Source: Paracamarosporium sp. OC-R06-R3
Taxonomy: Eukaryota > Ascomycota > Dothideomycetes > Pleosporales > Didymosphaeriaceae
Assembly: GCA_019828545.1 (NCBI GenBank)
Contig: JACVRA010000230.1
Span: forward strand, 4,462-68,461
Direction of reading: 5' to 3'
DNA length: 64,000 bases
Each line of letters starts with the position of its first letter. Positions within the stretch are counted from its first letter, which is position 1. The notes beneath the pieces were generated by a model, which saw nothing but the letters and a program-made list of their open reading frames with translations, was not told the DNA's origin and made no database searches. This document shows, one piece after another, positions 20,073 to 33,300 of this stretch. The translations under genes were made by a program, and so were the position numbers.

Positions 20073-20543
20073 ATGGCTTCCAACATGGAGTGGTCTCCAG
20101 ACTTCTGCCTTTCCTGCGACCGTCAGATAGCCGAGGGTGGTGCATACTGCTCACAAGCATGCCGCCTGGCAGACCTGGAGAAGGCAAAGTCACCTTCACA
20201 GCTGTCCTCGTCAGCGTCCTCTACGGGCTCGTCCACCAACGGCTTCTACCTCCCACCAGCTGTCAACTTCTCCGCATACAAAACATCAACACCTTCAAGG
20301 GGGTTCGACACATCCTACTACTACTACCCCACCAACAATGGCTCCTACTTCGCACCCACCGCATCAGCACCCTCCAAAACACCTCAATCACAACAGCGTA
20401 GCCTCACCCCTTCCTCCTCACGGTCATCACTAGCGTCTGCTACCTCCCAGACGACAGGCATCTCCGCTCAAGCGGCCAGCCAGCTCAACTACTACGCTCG
20501 AAACTTCGACCAGGTCCGCGAGATCAAGAGGCGGATGACTTAG
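20073..20543 (+). CDS. Ecl1-family life-span regulatory factor (zinc-binding)
   Basis: An intronless frame of 156 residues from the first ATG after a pyrimidine-rich leader. The N-terminus EWSPDFCLSCDRQ...GAYCSQACRLADLEKA carries the CxxC...CxxxC cluster of the Ecl1/2/3 family (extenders of chronological lifespan in fission yeast, where they act under sulfur/zinc limitation and TOR control). The remainder is Ser/Tyr/Pro-rich and disordered, ending in a short basic helix NFDQVREIKRRMT. Filamentous ascomycetes typically carry one such protein with this layout. The gene is isolated, with 2.6 kb and 3.0 kb of noncoding DNA on its two sides. Confidence 0.8.
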   Translation: MASNMEWSPDFCLSCDRQIAEGGAYCSQACRLADLEKAKSPSQLSSSASSTGSSTNGFYLPPAVNFSAYKTSTPSRGFDTSYYYYPTNNGSYFAPTASAPSKTPQSQQRSLTPSSSRSSLASATSQTTGISAQAASQLNYYARNFDQVREIKRRMT

Positions 20544-23510
20544 GGAACTCGCACTCTCGCCTACCTTCCTACCATTGCTACGTTTGTGTTTCCTGGAGTT
20601 TTGGGTATCACGACACCGGAGGCTACGTTAATCGCTGTTTACGGCATAGCCTTTGTGCTTGCTTCATGACCGCATATCCACACCAGCGCCACGACGCTGG
20701 GACCCGGCGTTTGTTTCTCGGAGTTCGACTTGGGCATCGCGGCGGGACCGGCCACTGCTGTGCAGCATTACCACCGGCACATACATGTCTTTCCAGGAGT
20801 TTTCGTTGTTCATCGATCCATCTGCGTAGCGCAGTGTACCAAAAGCATTGTTCCGGTGTTTGTCTTTGGAATGTTGGGGCCGCTCCTCGGAGCACAACCC
20901 GAAGGGTGTCATCTAGCCTTTGTTTGATTGAGCGGGTGTCGGGTAGTCTAGGTCTAGGGGTCTGTTTGAGCCGTACGCATCGACGCTCGATGTGTACGCG
21001 GCGGACAGGACTCCGACATGGCGCATTGGCTGCATTTCCTCTCACTACTTATTCCCATGTGGGCCTCTGTACAAGAGGCAGCGTTTCCCTTACTCTATAC
21101 CATGTACTCGTTAGGTAGTTCTCGCCACGGCGAAAATCAAAGGCACAGCCATGTTCTCGTGGCATACAACAAAGTCTAGCTCCATGATCGTCGGCACCTC
21201 GTGTTCCTCGGTGACGTTGGCATTACCCCGACTTTGAGCAGCACGACTGTCTCCTTGTCATAGTCAAACATTAGCGTAATCTTTCGAATCACTTCAGGTG
21301 CAGCGAAGATTGGTCGAGCCAGAAGGCCAAACGGCGCCGTGTGAATGGTGACCCACGAAATGGCATCCGAGGTTGATTAGGGCGATAACGCAAGCTGGCA
21401 CACAGATTGCGCCCCTTGTCGCGATCGAGGCAGGGCCTGGGTTCGCAGGCGCTCGCGAAACCTCTCGAGGGCTCCGTTGAGACAGGCTCAGCCGCAAGCG
21501 TCGAATCAGGCGCGGGCTTGAGCATGCGGGCGTCAGACCCTTTTTCCCGTTGGCAGGCAGCCGGGCGCAGAGTTTTCAGCAGGCAGCGTCTGGCCCTCGT
21601 CAACGGTGTGCGGTGCGGGCGGGATGCGAGACATTGGGGGAGGCAAATTGCGGGCAGATAGGCAGCTCCTCAACGAAAAGGAGGGCTGGTGGGCTCGACG
21701 CCGGCTACATGGCATGCAGTCGCCGCTGGACCTCTGCGGCGGGCCTGCGGTGCATCCGCGCTGCAGGCCCTCGAGCGCCTCTTTGGCATGTCGTTGCAGC
21801 GTGTGCGACGCCAAGGGCAAGGCCATTCGCTGTGCGATGCATGGGCGCTCAGCAATCCTTCGCAACCCTTGGGCTTTCCCCGCACACAGGACGGGCCGAA
21901 ACGAATGGCGAGGGCGCCTAGGGCAGGGGGCTGCTGGAGCTTGCAAGCAGCCGACGCACGACAGCGACGAGCAAAGCACGCGCCGCCCGTCGTCACACTG
22001 CGGCATTTGAGCAGAGGGGGTGGTGATGGGCGGCCGCCACAACACCACGACTGCAGGCGACGAAGACTTTTCGCATGCCAGGTCAGAAACGACGCACTGG
22101 GCGCTGCGCTGCTTCTCCGCCTCCGATGCTGCCGTCGGAAACGTCGAGGCCTCCGCGAGGCTCGGGATCCGACGGCAGCATCACACCAGATGGCGTCATT
22201 ATGTCATCGCCTGGCGCTGTGCGACAAGATGAGATTCAACGGTGCTCTGGCCATGCTGGCGTGATGGCCACCGAGTCTTGTGCAAGCGGACGCCAGCCAT
22301 GGCAGCCCATGTGCGAGCGGTCCGCTTGTCACCCCATCGCCAGACGGGCCGACCAGCGCGTCTGTCCGTGGGGCCGTGGGCCAGCACTCACCTTCTGTTC
22401 GCAGCACATGTTTCCACGCTGCTATTTCGGTCCGGGCTGCAAGCGTGCATCCAATATTGGCTGTGGGTTCAGAAAGTTTTTGCACAACCACGTCAGAGGC
22501 GTTGAGGCTCTGCGCGCTCTGTGCGTCGGATGAGTCACGCCGCACGGGCCGGGCGTTTCACGGGCGCGCCTGTATAGGGAAGTCTGCGCTCGCGCTTCAT
22601 CCTCGAGGACCTCAACTCGCATTGTCCGATGGCCTTTGCATGCTAAGCGAACGGGGAATCGGGAATGTCTGGTCGTCGTGACAGACGCTCCGGTGCCCTC
22701 ATGCATGCACCTTCCGGGTTCAAGTATAGGTTGCAATTTGTACCACTACGGCGGTGCACGCTGATGTTGGGAGGGTACCTTGTTGGTTGTAGCTGCGTGC
22801 TGATCTGCTCCAATCCGGCATGTGCCTTTGAAGTCCAACTCCAATGCATCCTGAGCTTCCCGTGCTCAGGACGCCAGTGTAGATATCATCCAACGGCCCA
22901 CCATCTCCGCCGCGCCTTGCCATTGGCCGCTCCCGATCTAGCCGTCCGATCGATGCTCCCGCTCGGCTGCAAGGTACATGGACGTCAGGGCAAGCCCGTT
23001 GCCCTTTCAATCATCGGCCCCGAGAGCCGGATCGGCTCCCACAACTGGCTTGGGCCCTTGCAGAGACTGTCACTCTCGGATGGGCGGGATCTACGCAGAA
23101 AAGGGAATTGAGGTGAAGAATGCTGATTGGCCGTGCATCTTATCTATGGTTGGTGCTTCGACATTGTATCTTGACGTGAATCGTTTCTCGTTTGGGTATA
23201 TCCTCGAGCCACGGCATTGGAGAGGAAGTGTCTAGATAAGCAATACGTACAATACGTACACGAAGTCAGACATGCATCGCGACATAACAAATCAAGTCTC
23301 CCTCGCTATGACCTCCTGCAACGCAATCTATGTGCATATCAGTTTGCCCTTTTTGCCCTTTACGTCACGCTATCACGACCTCCGCAAGACAAAGGCAAGG
23401 CAGATTTGTAAGACGCACGGCTGCATACACGTTCCAGATGCAGCAGAAAAGTAAGCTCCAAACAGCCCCTTTACACTTCCACGCCGACTACCCCTAACAA
23501 AAGGCTCCCC
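20544..23510. other. GC-rich gene-free stretch downstream of the Ecl1-family gene
   Basis: About 3 kb, again GC-rich, with many overlapping frames on both strands and none with recognisable domains. I see no tRNA, transposon or conserved protein. It could hold a long 3' UTR or noncoding transcripts. Confidence 0.55.
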
Positions 23511-24048
23511 TCAAGCCGCCGGCACATCGAAGCACTTGACAGAAATCCAGTCCACGGGCAACATATTCCGCCCGACACCGGGACAGACGATCTTGCTACC
23601 ATCCCACGCGCATTAGCACCTTCCGCATTCTCACGCTGTCCTCGAAAATAACTCACTTTTTAAAGGCCAGCGGTAGGTTCTCTGGGTTCTCCAGATCCAT
23701 GCCCGTCCCGTCGCGGCAGTCCTCAGAGTGGTACACCAAGCAGTGACCTCCGCCGTCCGGGCCGATCAGACTGACCCAGCTGCGTCCCGCGTCGCCGCTT
23801 CCGACTTCGTCTTGGATAAGGTGCTCCTTTGTGATGCACATCGTTGCCTGTGATGGGGGCCGCCACATACCTCGCTTTACCTCGTTGGTCGCGGGCGCTA
23901 TCGCTGGCGTAGTGACTTCAATGTATGCGCCGCCGGGTTTGCCGGTATTAGGGCAGTCTAGGGAGCGGCGGAGGGATAGGTGACGAATGGTGAGGGCTGT
24001 GGAGAGGAATGTGAGGATGGAGAAAAGGATGGAGGTGAGTGCACGCAT
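23511..24048 (-). CDS. small secreted six-cysteine protein (paralog A)
   Basis: Exons 24048-23657 and 23595-23511 join in phase 2 to 158 residues. A signal peptide (MRALTSILFSILTFLSTALT) is followed by a short propeptide ending LRR, a possible Kex2 site, just before the first cysteine. Cysteines fall at 32, 71, 103, 111, 135 and 152. The core GHCLVYHSEDCRDGTGM, the final KIVCPG and VKCFD match the neighbour at 25109-25632, as do cysteine spacing and intron position. The size, secretion signal and cysteine content fit an effector or antimicrobial-type protein. The HCLVY...C-x-DG core resembles beta/gamma-crystallin-like secreted proteins, which is an inference. The start was chosen at the Met opening the signal peptide; an upstream in-frame Met at 24375 would bury it. 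Confidence 0.75.
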
Positions 24049-25108
24049 GATCGTGATTGTACGCAGTGCGTTTCTGGGTAAGGTAAAATATGAAGTCGAG
24101 AGTCGGCTGATCGTATATGTTGCTTTGAGAGCCAGGCCGAGAGAGTGGATCTTTATAGAGATTACTATGAGGCGTGCTTGACGATGTATACATAGCTCGG
24201 GGATGAAGGTCTCAAGTCCAAGCGTGAAGATGGCGGCGTTGACACGCGGAGGTGAAGAGTTCAGAGTCTTCACATCGCCTTTCACCATATTTCCTAGACG
24301 TCGATGCAAAACGCTAGGTCGCAGAGTGCACGAAGTGGCATCTTGATTGTAGGACTGGCTACATGCCGGACTCAATCCTGGTCGTTGTGAACCGCAGATG
24401 CACTGTCGAGCATTTCGCTAACAACCAAATGCCAGCAACTGGATATGGTTTTGGCTCCTCGTAGCCATGGCAATCGTCCTCTTCGCATTATTTCCATCCC
24501 TAAGCTTAATCCCATACATGTCAGGAAGAATCTTCCTAACGCCATGCTAAAAAAGTAGCCTTCTGAGCATTACTATGGTGGGAAATTCGCGGCTACCCAA
24601 ATCACTCTCAGCACACCCTACTTCTCAGATGGAATTAAACTATCAAAGAATAAGCAGCATCAGCCTATTTTAAGCCTAGTTCCACTCGTGAATAATACGC
24701 GAAAAACAGTGTATTTTCGTGTTTCCATCTGAAGTAAGGCGTGCCGATAACATATTGGGTGGCCGAGATTATCTCACCAATTAACAGTAGCTTGGTGTTC
24801 GACAGAACTAAAGCATCCACGCGACCCGTGACATCTTCGACATCGGGAACATGGAGCGGAAAGGAAGTCGACAAGGATTATCACGTTTAAAGCAACACCA
24901 TATTCCATGAAACAGGAGAAGGTTATAGCTCTTCAAAATATGAATTCATTCCAAGCCTAGTCACGTACCAACCACGTATGGCCCACAGTACCCAAGCACG
25001 TCCGTTTCTGAAAAGAGAAGCAAGGTATCCAAAGTCCCACAAACTTAAGAAACCACCAGTTCCTCGTTCACACCATGACTCGAGTTATCTCTCGGAGCTG
25101 GATCACTC
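24049..25108. other. intergenic between the secreted paralogs
   Basis: About 1.06 kb with no coding support. It should contain the promoter of paralog A and the 3' flank of paralog B. Confidence 0.6.
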
Positions 25109-25632
25109 TCAAGGCATATGATCGAAACATTTCACGCCCTTGAAACCGGACGGCAACATCACAATATCGATGCCCGGACAGACGATCTTGCTACATTCTC
25201 GTTAGCGTCTAGCGCTCACCCTCGAATCTCACTTTCGACTTACTCAGGGTATCGAAATTCAGTGCCCCATGGGTTATTAAGCTTCATGGCACTGCCATCG
25301 GCACAGTTTTCCGTGGAATACACCACGCAGTGTCCTTCGTAGTCCGGGCTGATGAGGGTGATATGGGCATGGTTCTTCTGGCTTCCAGCGACGCTCTCTA
25401 TGAGGTGGGCACTTGACATGCAGCCGTTGGCTTCTTTTGCAGAGTATTTGGTGACGTAGTTTTGTGCAGGGCTGTGTTCTCCCGAGAGCTCTGTTGTGAC
25501 GCGGATTTCCACGGCACCAGCTTCTCCGACGCGACACCAATCGCGGCGGGTCAGGATTCCATCTTGAATAACGCGTGCTTGAGCGATATATGGTATGATG
25601 AGACACAGAAACAGGTGGGCGATTGTGTACAT
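25109..25632 (-). CDS. small secreted six-cysteine protein (paralog B)
   Basis: Exons 25632-25244 and 25190-25109 join in phase 2 to 156 residues. A signal peptide (MYTIAHLFLCLIIPYIAQA) and a short propeptide ending LTRR precede DWC. Mature cysteines are at 33, 71, 102, 110, 134 and 151. Spacings of 38, 31, 8, 24 and 17 are almost identical to paralog A (39, 32, 8, 24, 17). GHCVVYSTENCADGSAM, AHLIES, DKIVCPG and GVKCFD are shared motifs. The pair is a tandem duplication that has diverged widely except at the cysteines and core. Function is unknown: a candidate effector or antimicrobial protein. Confidence 0.75.
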
Positions 25633-27588
25633 CTCAACGGCGGTTGAATATGGTGGTTGGGTGTGGTGTGTTTTTGAACGTAGTAAAGTTATATGAGATG
25701 GTGGAGAGAGTAAGTCGATCTACTGAAAACCTTGAGTCTTGGGCTGCCAGTTGAAGAAAGAGTTGTGAAAGAAAGACATTCGTGCTAGGTAGGCTATTTA
25801 TATATGTGAAGGGAAAGTGCGAGAACGGTGAATGAGGTACGTATGTCACACTGCAAGGCACGTATTTTGCCATCTTTGGCAACAAGATAAACGGTGCTTT
25901 CATATTTGTTTGGACAAGAATCTCACTAACTCGATAAATGAGACTGCCATGTTTGCTACAGTGCAAGTGAAGCCCTGTATGACAGTTGGACGCTCCACGC
26001 CGCAGTCGCTTTGCGCTCGCAGCTGTGTCAACTCTGCACCGCAACCATGATTTAAATGACTACTAAAAATGGATACCTTGCACCTTGTTTGATGATTCGT
26101 TCAAAAATAGGGCAAGTATATCTTCTCGGTGTTGTGTGGGATGCATACATACGAGCAGGACGCGAGCTCTACGAAGATAAGTAATGTAAGACATGTTGAG
26201 ATTTGGAAGCCACTACGAAGCAAGAAGCATATTAATTCACTGAGCCACAGACAAAATCATGTAGAACACATTCTGTCAAGGCAGAAGGCACATGCAATAC
26301 ACTCGTCGTCTTTCAATTGGACCACAAGTCAATCGAAGAGAGGACGCAAACAGAACCACTTCCACACCAACGCAGCTGGTATAATCAAACTCACACTCGA
26401 TAGGTGAGACATGGATGTATATCTATGGTACAGGCATGGTATGACCACTGCGTAGCTCCCTTCGTTGTTTGATGTTCTGCTAGTATTGCTAGCTGTCACT
26501 GGTAGTGACAATGACCACTTCATGGTGGTACACATGTCTCTTATTCATAGGCATCAAATTATGGTATTACATCAAATTATGTTAAATAATCTTGCCAATG
26601 CAATGCTCACGATTGTTGTCGCGCGACAGCGAAGTGAATCCTTCCACTGACGTGAACCGTCGCTCGAGACTATATTCCCGAAAGGGATTGCTGAATCACG
26701 ACCGTATCAAGACGTGTATTGGTCTATCACTTCGTTCTGGATCTGTAGTTAGTGATCTTGCTGAATAAAATTCATTGTTAAGCACGTGTGACGGAGCCAA
26801 CCTACCTGGCGGTTAGCCAATGACGGCAATGATGCTGAGTATGTCATTGCAACCCTTCTCCATAGAAAAATGCTAAGTGCCGTCTTCTGGCAGGACAAAA
26901 AGTATTCGCCCACTTCTCATGCGTATTTACACCACACACATAACACATGACCCCACGCGAGCAAGAAAAGGATAGGAGTATCTTCGAAAGCATCGTTCGA
27001 AGTATATCCCATAGTCAACGTCGCAGAAAGGAATCGTCATTTCAATGGGCAAGGCCAAACAAATTCGTGTCCTCAAGAGGAGATTATTAGCCAAGCATAA
27101 AATCAATGGGCAGTAGACAGCTTCATGTCACGATGAGCCACTACCTAACTAACTAGTTATTCTTCTTAAACCAGTAAACTAGATAAGAAACCATTCATAT
27201 ATACCAACGAACCTAACTTGCTTCCAATCTTTTTCTCTATTGCGAAAACTTTGCTTCCTATTTGAATGATCATGAGAACACGGGAGTCGTAGATGAAATT
27301 CTATGTAGTTAACTCTTTGGGCAACTGGACACTCTCAGTACAAAGAAGTAAGGGAGTATGCTCTCATTAAGCATGTTATCGCGCCGGTATCTGAATGTTG
27401 TTGGCAGATGCGAAGATATTGGTTTACCCGCTTTCTTTGCCCAGGAAAGTGGCGCTTTTGCCTATGCTCTACTTCCACCTAAATACATGAGAGACATCGA
27501 CTTCCTTCATGAACCAGTCTTCTTATCTTGATTCACTATCTTGCTCTATTAATATCTCCGATACTTCTATAAATTAAGTCGACGGCAT
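25633..27588. other. gene-poor intergenic stretch
   Basis: About 2 kb of moderate AT content. The short frames have no signal peptide plus domain combination and none is supported. The region near 25640-25800 is the paralog B promoter. Confidence 0.6.
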
Positions 27589-29381
27589 CTAAACTACCCG
27601 ACCATGTGTTTTGTTCTTCCTCGCCCTCTCCCGTGCCCTCCTCACACTCTCCTCGACTCCCCATCCATCCCTCAACACCTCTCCAACATCCTCCAACCCT
27701 AACCCTGCCGTTTCAGGATAGATCCTTCTCACCGCAACCCAAGCACCCACACAGACCAACGCGTACAGCGCAAAAGTTCCCATCGGTGTGAAAAACTGCA
27801 TCATAGGCAGGAAAGTAAGGCCCACAAGAGTATTGGAGCCCCAGTTCGTTGCTGTAGCGAGTGCGGAGCCGAGTGAGCGGACGGAGAGGGGAAAGAGCTC
27901 TGATTGTTGCCACGGTACGTTGCCCAGCCCAATGGCGTACCCGGCTACGTAGACCACCATGGCGACAAGAATGATGATAGGCCAGACCATTCCATGTGCG
28001 GCTTCTCGGGCTCCTAAGCTGTTCGACTCGATGGGCATATCGAGGAAGTTGAATGCAATAGCGCAGAGAAGGAGGCCGACTACCATGACTGGAATGGAGA
28101 GGAGGAGGATGCGGCGGCGGCCAATGTGGTCGATGTAGTGGAATGCTACGAGAGTGAAAAGGAAGTTCGTGGTCGCGATGGAGAGGGACGTGAGTGTTGG
28201 GGAGCGGAAGCCGACAAGAGAAAAGATCGTGGCGGAGAAGTACATGAGTGAGTTCTGGGTAACCTATCAGTGTTTAAGACTTCAAACGTTTACAGTAGAA
28301 CACTTACAAATCCACAAAGCTGTTGGACCCCTTGAAGCATGCAAGCAATGATGAGTGCCCTCCTATTGCCTCCTATTCCGATCAACTGCGCGAAGGTCTC
28401 TTGCACCCTCTCGACCTTCGCCCTCCAACCATGCTTAACAGGCCCGGCTTCCCTATCACCCACGACAACATCCTCCTCTTCTAGAATCTCCTTCTCCACC
28501 CTCCTCAGCACACTATTGACAAGCCTCTTCGCGCTCACACCTTCAATCCCTTCGTAAACCCTCATCAACACCCGTCTAGCCCTCTCTTTCTTACCCGCCG
28601 TAACAAGCCACCTCGGCGTCTCCGGCATGAAAGATAACATGAAGAACTGTACCAATGCCGGCAGCGCTCCAAGTCCAACCATCCATCTCCACCCATGGAT
28701 CCTGGTAGAAAATGCCCAACCAATTATGTACGCAACGACCTGGCCTCCAGTGATGAACAGACTGCTGACAGTCACCATTCTACCTCTCCAGGGGCCCGGC
28801 GAGAGTTCACCAATGTACAGCGGGACAACGAAGGACGCGCTTCCCACGGCAGCACCAACGACGCTCCGACCAGCGATCATGCCCCACACACTGCTCGTCC
28901 ACGCCTGCCATAGCGCACCGACAACAAACAGTATATCCGCGGTAAGTATAACAGTCTTGCGACCGAGTGCATCAGCGAGGATACCTGTAAGCGGGGAGAC
29001 GAGCAGTGCGAAGAGTGACGTGGCCGACGTAATGAGAGACTTATCGAGCGTAGTTAGGGGTCGAGAAGAAAGATCCGAGCCGATGGATACGAGCGTGGAG
29101 GATATGACACCAGTACTGCATGGAAAGCATCAGCTAAACGGTCCCAAGATGCACATTGTAAACTGGCAATGCAAGCTCTTCCTACCATGGACGAAGAAAC
29201 GAGATAGATTTACATACTCATATCCAAACAACAAGCCGGACACTCCAGCGCAGATCGTAAGGATCCAGATAAACCTGCCAGGCTTCACCAGCGCACTCTC
29301 GTCCACATCCGCGTCGTCCACATCTTCTCTCGGAACCTCGGAGTTGTCGGTGATGAGCGGTTCAGCAGCAGTGTCAGCCAT
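27589..29381 (-). CDS. MFS sugar transporter, myo-inositol (ITR) type
   Basis: Exons 29381-29218, 29115-28308 and 28254-27589 join to 545 residues with 12 predicted membrane segments. Landmarks of the sugar-porter family are LLFGYDTGVISSTL (restored across intron 1), GILADALGRK, MIAGRSVVGAAVGSASFVVPLYIGE (split here; GRxxxGxxxG type), MPETPRWLV, QGVQQLCGFNSLMYF (across intron 2), DHIGRRR and SELFPLSVRSLG. The GYDTGVIS and PETPRW motifs plus overall similarity fit fungal proton/myo-inositol cotransporters, though a related polyol or hexose substrate is possible. The acidic N-terminal tail (EDVDDADVDESALV) is cytosolic. No damage is seen. Confidence 0.88.
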
Positions 29382-30311
29382 ATCTGGTAGCTCGATATCC
29401 TCCGGAGAAGCCAGCGCTACAAGTCAATAATCTCTGCGACTGCATCCAGAAGAGTGTTGTAAGGAGAACCGGTGCCGTGGTCGCGTGCGTGGAGGGAGCA
29501 CCTCGGAATGCGATCGTCTCGGAACCGCGTGGCCAGGGTCTCATGCACGGCCCAAGCTCTGCGAGAATAGCAGTCAAAGCCGCTTTAAAACTATCGATAA
29601 GCTTCGACCATCGTCGCTTGGAATATGATACTTACGCACTTTGCCATTTGTAATAGTTCGTATAATACTGTTACTAGAAGTCATGCTGTGAACTAAACAA
29701 GTTTGTAGTAATTCATCATAAGAGCAGCACTTGAAACAGGCGACACATCAACAAAAACGTGAAGTCACCATATTCATCATCGTAGCAGGTTTTCGGATAA
29801 TATCTGTTTCGATTTTGGAGTCAATGTAGTTGTAGTACTATAGCAGGCCTGGGGTATCTGAGATACGACCCCGGCTTGAGATACACAGCGAACTGCAACC
29901 TCCAATCTCGTGTCATGGCACGCACTGGACTGCCTTCTCCACTCGAAACGCCAATGCGATTCTTTGACCCACCCGCCCGTGGCCTGTGCAGTCGCGGATG
30001 AATGAACTTTACGTTGTCGCGATTGGCAACGACTCGCTCGACCTCAAATGCCTCTCCCGAGGATGGACTCATCGCTGTGATGGGTTGGAGGCGGTGCGTT
30101 GGACGCGAATATGTGCACCTAACGCCGGTCGCTTATGCTTGGTTTTGTAGCAAAAAAGGTGGAAGCCATATCGCCTACGCTAATGCAGACCAAAAAACCC
30201 AGTGAAAAAGCCATCGTACACAAGCTGAAATGGGCGCCACTGAAGCTGCAGTTTCCTTTAAGCTGTTACGAATTGCAACTTAAGTGGATGCCGCGTGAAT
30301 CAGGCAGCCAT
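29382..30311. other. intergenic
   Basis: About 930 nt between the transporter start and the 3' end of PBP1 (both minus strand). No gene recognised. Confidence 0.6.
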
Positions 30312-33300
30312 TCACTTAACCTCCTCGGTCCCTTCTGGAGCATGACTGGCGGGGCCAGCAGGAGGACCTTGAGGGGGCAGCGAGTGTGGCGGAATCATCG
30401 GCTGTGAGTAGCTACCACTTGGTGTGACTCGATGCGGTGCTTGGGGGAATTGGTGATGTTGATGTGGTGAGCCGTAGTGAGGCTGATGCGGCTGAGGGAA
30501 GGGACCTCGCATAGGTGTCACTATAAATGTGTCAGTGACGCAGAAGAGAAAAGCGTTTTTATCACATACTGGAGCCAGGCGGGACTTGAGCGAACATCGG
30601 TGGTCCCTGAGCACCGTGTTGCATGTACATCATTTGCTGCTGCTGATGGCCTTGCTGTGACCCTTGGTGAGTCATCATCGGAGCTCCCACCCTTGGACTA
30701 TTGGGATAGCCGTTAGCGGCGGGTCCCGTTGGCATCTGGCCTGGGTACTGATTGAATCCAGCAGCCGGAGCTCCCGGATACATCTGCATCTGCGGATTAG
30801 TTGGCATCCCCATGTAAGGTCCGTTTGAGGGCTGATTCGTCATCATCTGTCCACCCATACCGGGACCAGGAGGGGTGACAAATTGAGGACCGCCGTGTCC
30901 AGCCCTGAGTGCAACGTGCTGAACATTGGGGCTCATGCTGTAAGGTTGCATGGGCACTTGCTGTGGATAACCTGGCATGGGCTGCGGCTGAGAATTATAC
31001 ATGTATGGAGGCATGGGACGAGGTGATGGGTGCACTGATGACGTCGAATGAGAGAATTGCATGTGTTGAGCCTCGAACTGGTGTGGACCGGGTCCGTGGT
31101 GTGGCTGTACGGGCGGATGGCGAGGGGTGTGATGCGGTGTTTGACCTTGAGGGACACCTTGTGGCGCTTGAAATTGGGGAGGCAGTTGATGCTGGTGAGG
31201 TACTGGACCATTGCCAATCATATGTGGGGTTGATAGCGGCTGGGCTGCGGGGCGCTCGAACATGTCTTTGTAACCCTTGTCCGTATTTGCGGTTGGGAAA
31301 TCCCAAGTAGGTGGAGTGTGGTACGTAGGCTGGATGCCACCGTTAGTGGCGTACTGGCGAGCTTTCTGTGGGTCCTCTGCAGACTCCTTGCGTAGCCGCA
31401 AAATAGGATTGAACGACTCGGCAAGATCTAACGGTTGCACAGCTGGGCGTTTGCCACCGAAGAAGCTTGTCAGTTGAAGCTTACGAGAAGGCTCTTGTCG
31501 TGACGCAGAGTCGGGCCTGGGGCTTGAGTGGTTACTCGGTTGCCCGCTGGGCTGGAATGCATTTGCGGTGGGTCTGAATTCGGTTGCGCGAACGTTGAAT
31601 TTGGATGCGCTTGATGTTGGCGTTTGCATACCGCTAGACGAGGCTGATGGTCCAGTTGGAGGGGGTATTTGTGTTGGAATAGGCTGCGGAATACCGTTGT
31701 ATGGAACGTTGCCTTGTTGCTTGTGTTGCTGTTGGTTTAATTGCAAGCGCGTGCTCAACAGACCGTGGTTTCGCGGGCCCATCTGGTTTAGGTTCTGATT
31801 ATGTCCGGGTCGCTCTCGCATTGTCGCCGATCCAAACTGCGTCTGCCCTTGTCGAGACCTCTGATTTTGCTGGCGGTCGAGAGAAACATTCGGCGATGGT
31901 TGCGGTGCATCTGCCTTAGGATTCGCAGGCCGAGGCGCTGATTTCGGATCGACACTCGCGGCCGCCGGTTTTGGAGGAGTAGCTTTAATTTCTTGCACTG
32001 TCTTCAGAGCTTTCTCAACAATTTGTGCTTGTTTCGCCTCGTCTTTGGCAAGTATAGGAACGAGGTCCGACGGAACAGGCGTGTTGAGTTTGAAATTTTG
32101 CGAGAACTTCTTCAAATCGTTGAGCTTGACAGCTTTGGACTCTCGCTGTATAGTGCGTTGGCGCTCTGACAGACGTAGCTTTTCAGCGGCAGAAAACTGT
32201 TTGAAGGAATCGAGGACTTCATGCTCAACATTCGCGGTCGCATTCGGCGGTCTGCGCGCAGCCCCACCAACGGGAGGCTTCAGAGCAGTACTAGGCTTTT
32301 GCGTCTGTTCAGCAGTAGACTTATTCGTGGACGCGGCCTTCGTTTCCGCTTTGGGAGCCACTTCATTCGAAGACCCTGCCTTAGGCGCAGCAGGTGCAAC
32401 AGGTGCTTCAGTAACCTTAGGCCCCTCCATCTTTGGTGGTTCAGTGTTGGTGGGCTTCTCGGTTGCGGGGCTTGCAGTGCGCTGTGACGACTTTGCAGCC
32501 GAAGAGTCAGGGCGAGCCAACTGGGACGATATGATGGCAGGATCAACAGGAGCGCCAGGGACCGTCGGCTGACCGGACGGCGGCCGTCGCGCGGGTGGGG
32601 TATACTTGTTCGGCTGTCCACTGGTGAGGGGCCTATACACTCCACTGTACCTGAGTGAAAGTTAGCATGAAAGTCAGTGAATGGAGGGTACACTCATACA
32701 AGTCTTCTTCGTCTGCATCCTTGTCGCCAGTCACGTTCTGGGATCGCTCTTCACGGACGTGCGCATTGAGAGCCGAACTGCCCTCAATTTCCCGGGCCTT
32801 CTTCTCAGCGAGTGCTGCCCTTTCGGCATATTGGGGGTGGCTACGGTCGATAGTAGTTGTATATAGGTTCTCGTCATAGTCGCTTCGAACGCCGAAGAGT
32901 CGTTCATTTGTAGCGAATTGATCCCATCCACTTGATTGATTCGAAGACTCGAGAGACAAGTTCGCACTAGCATCCGACGACGGCTCCCATTTTTGAAGGG
33001 TCCTTTCCCGGAAGGCCATGTTGCCGGAGATGTCTGTGTCGGTGCGGAAACTAGACACGCCTGTTTCAAGAGTCAGTAGCCTTCTGCTAACTTGGGGTTG
33101 TGCACATACCATTTTGGCCTTTGGAATGTGTCTTGTCGAGGACTACGCTATTGACGTGAAAGTCCGCGACGTCACCCATGTCGAATATCATGACGTGGTC
33201 ATCGCCGGAGCCGATGTAGTCATCTGATGGCTCGCTGGTACCATTGACTTGTGTGTCGCTTGCTGCTTGGACCTTCTTGACCATTTTGAAAACATAGCGC

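Noticed and set aside
18785..20086. Open frame of 433 codons on the minus strand
   Set aside because: The translation is Arg/Ala/Ser-rich without domain, overlaps the Ecl1-family gene start, and similar frames run through the same GC-rich DNA on both strands.
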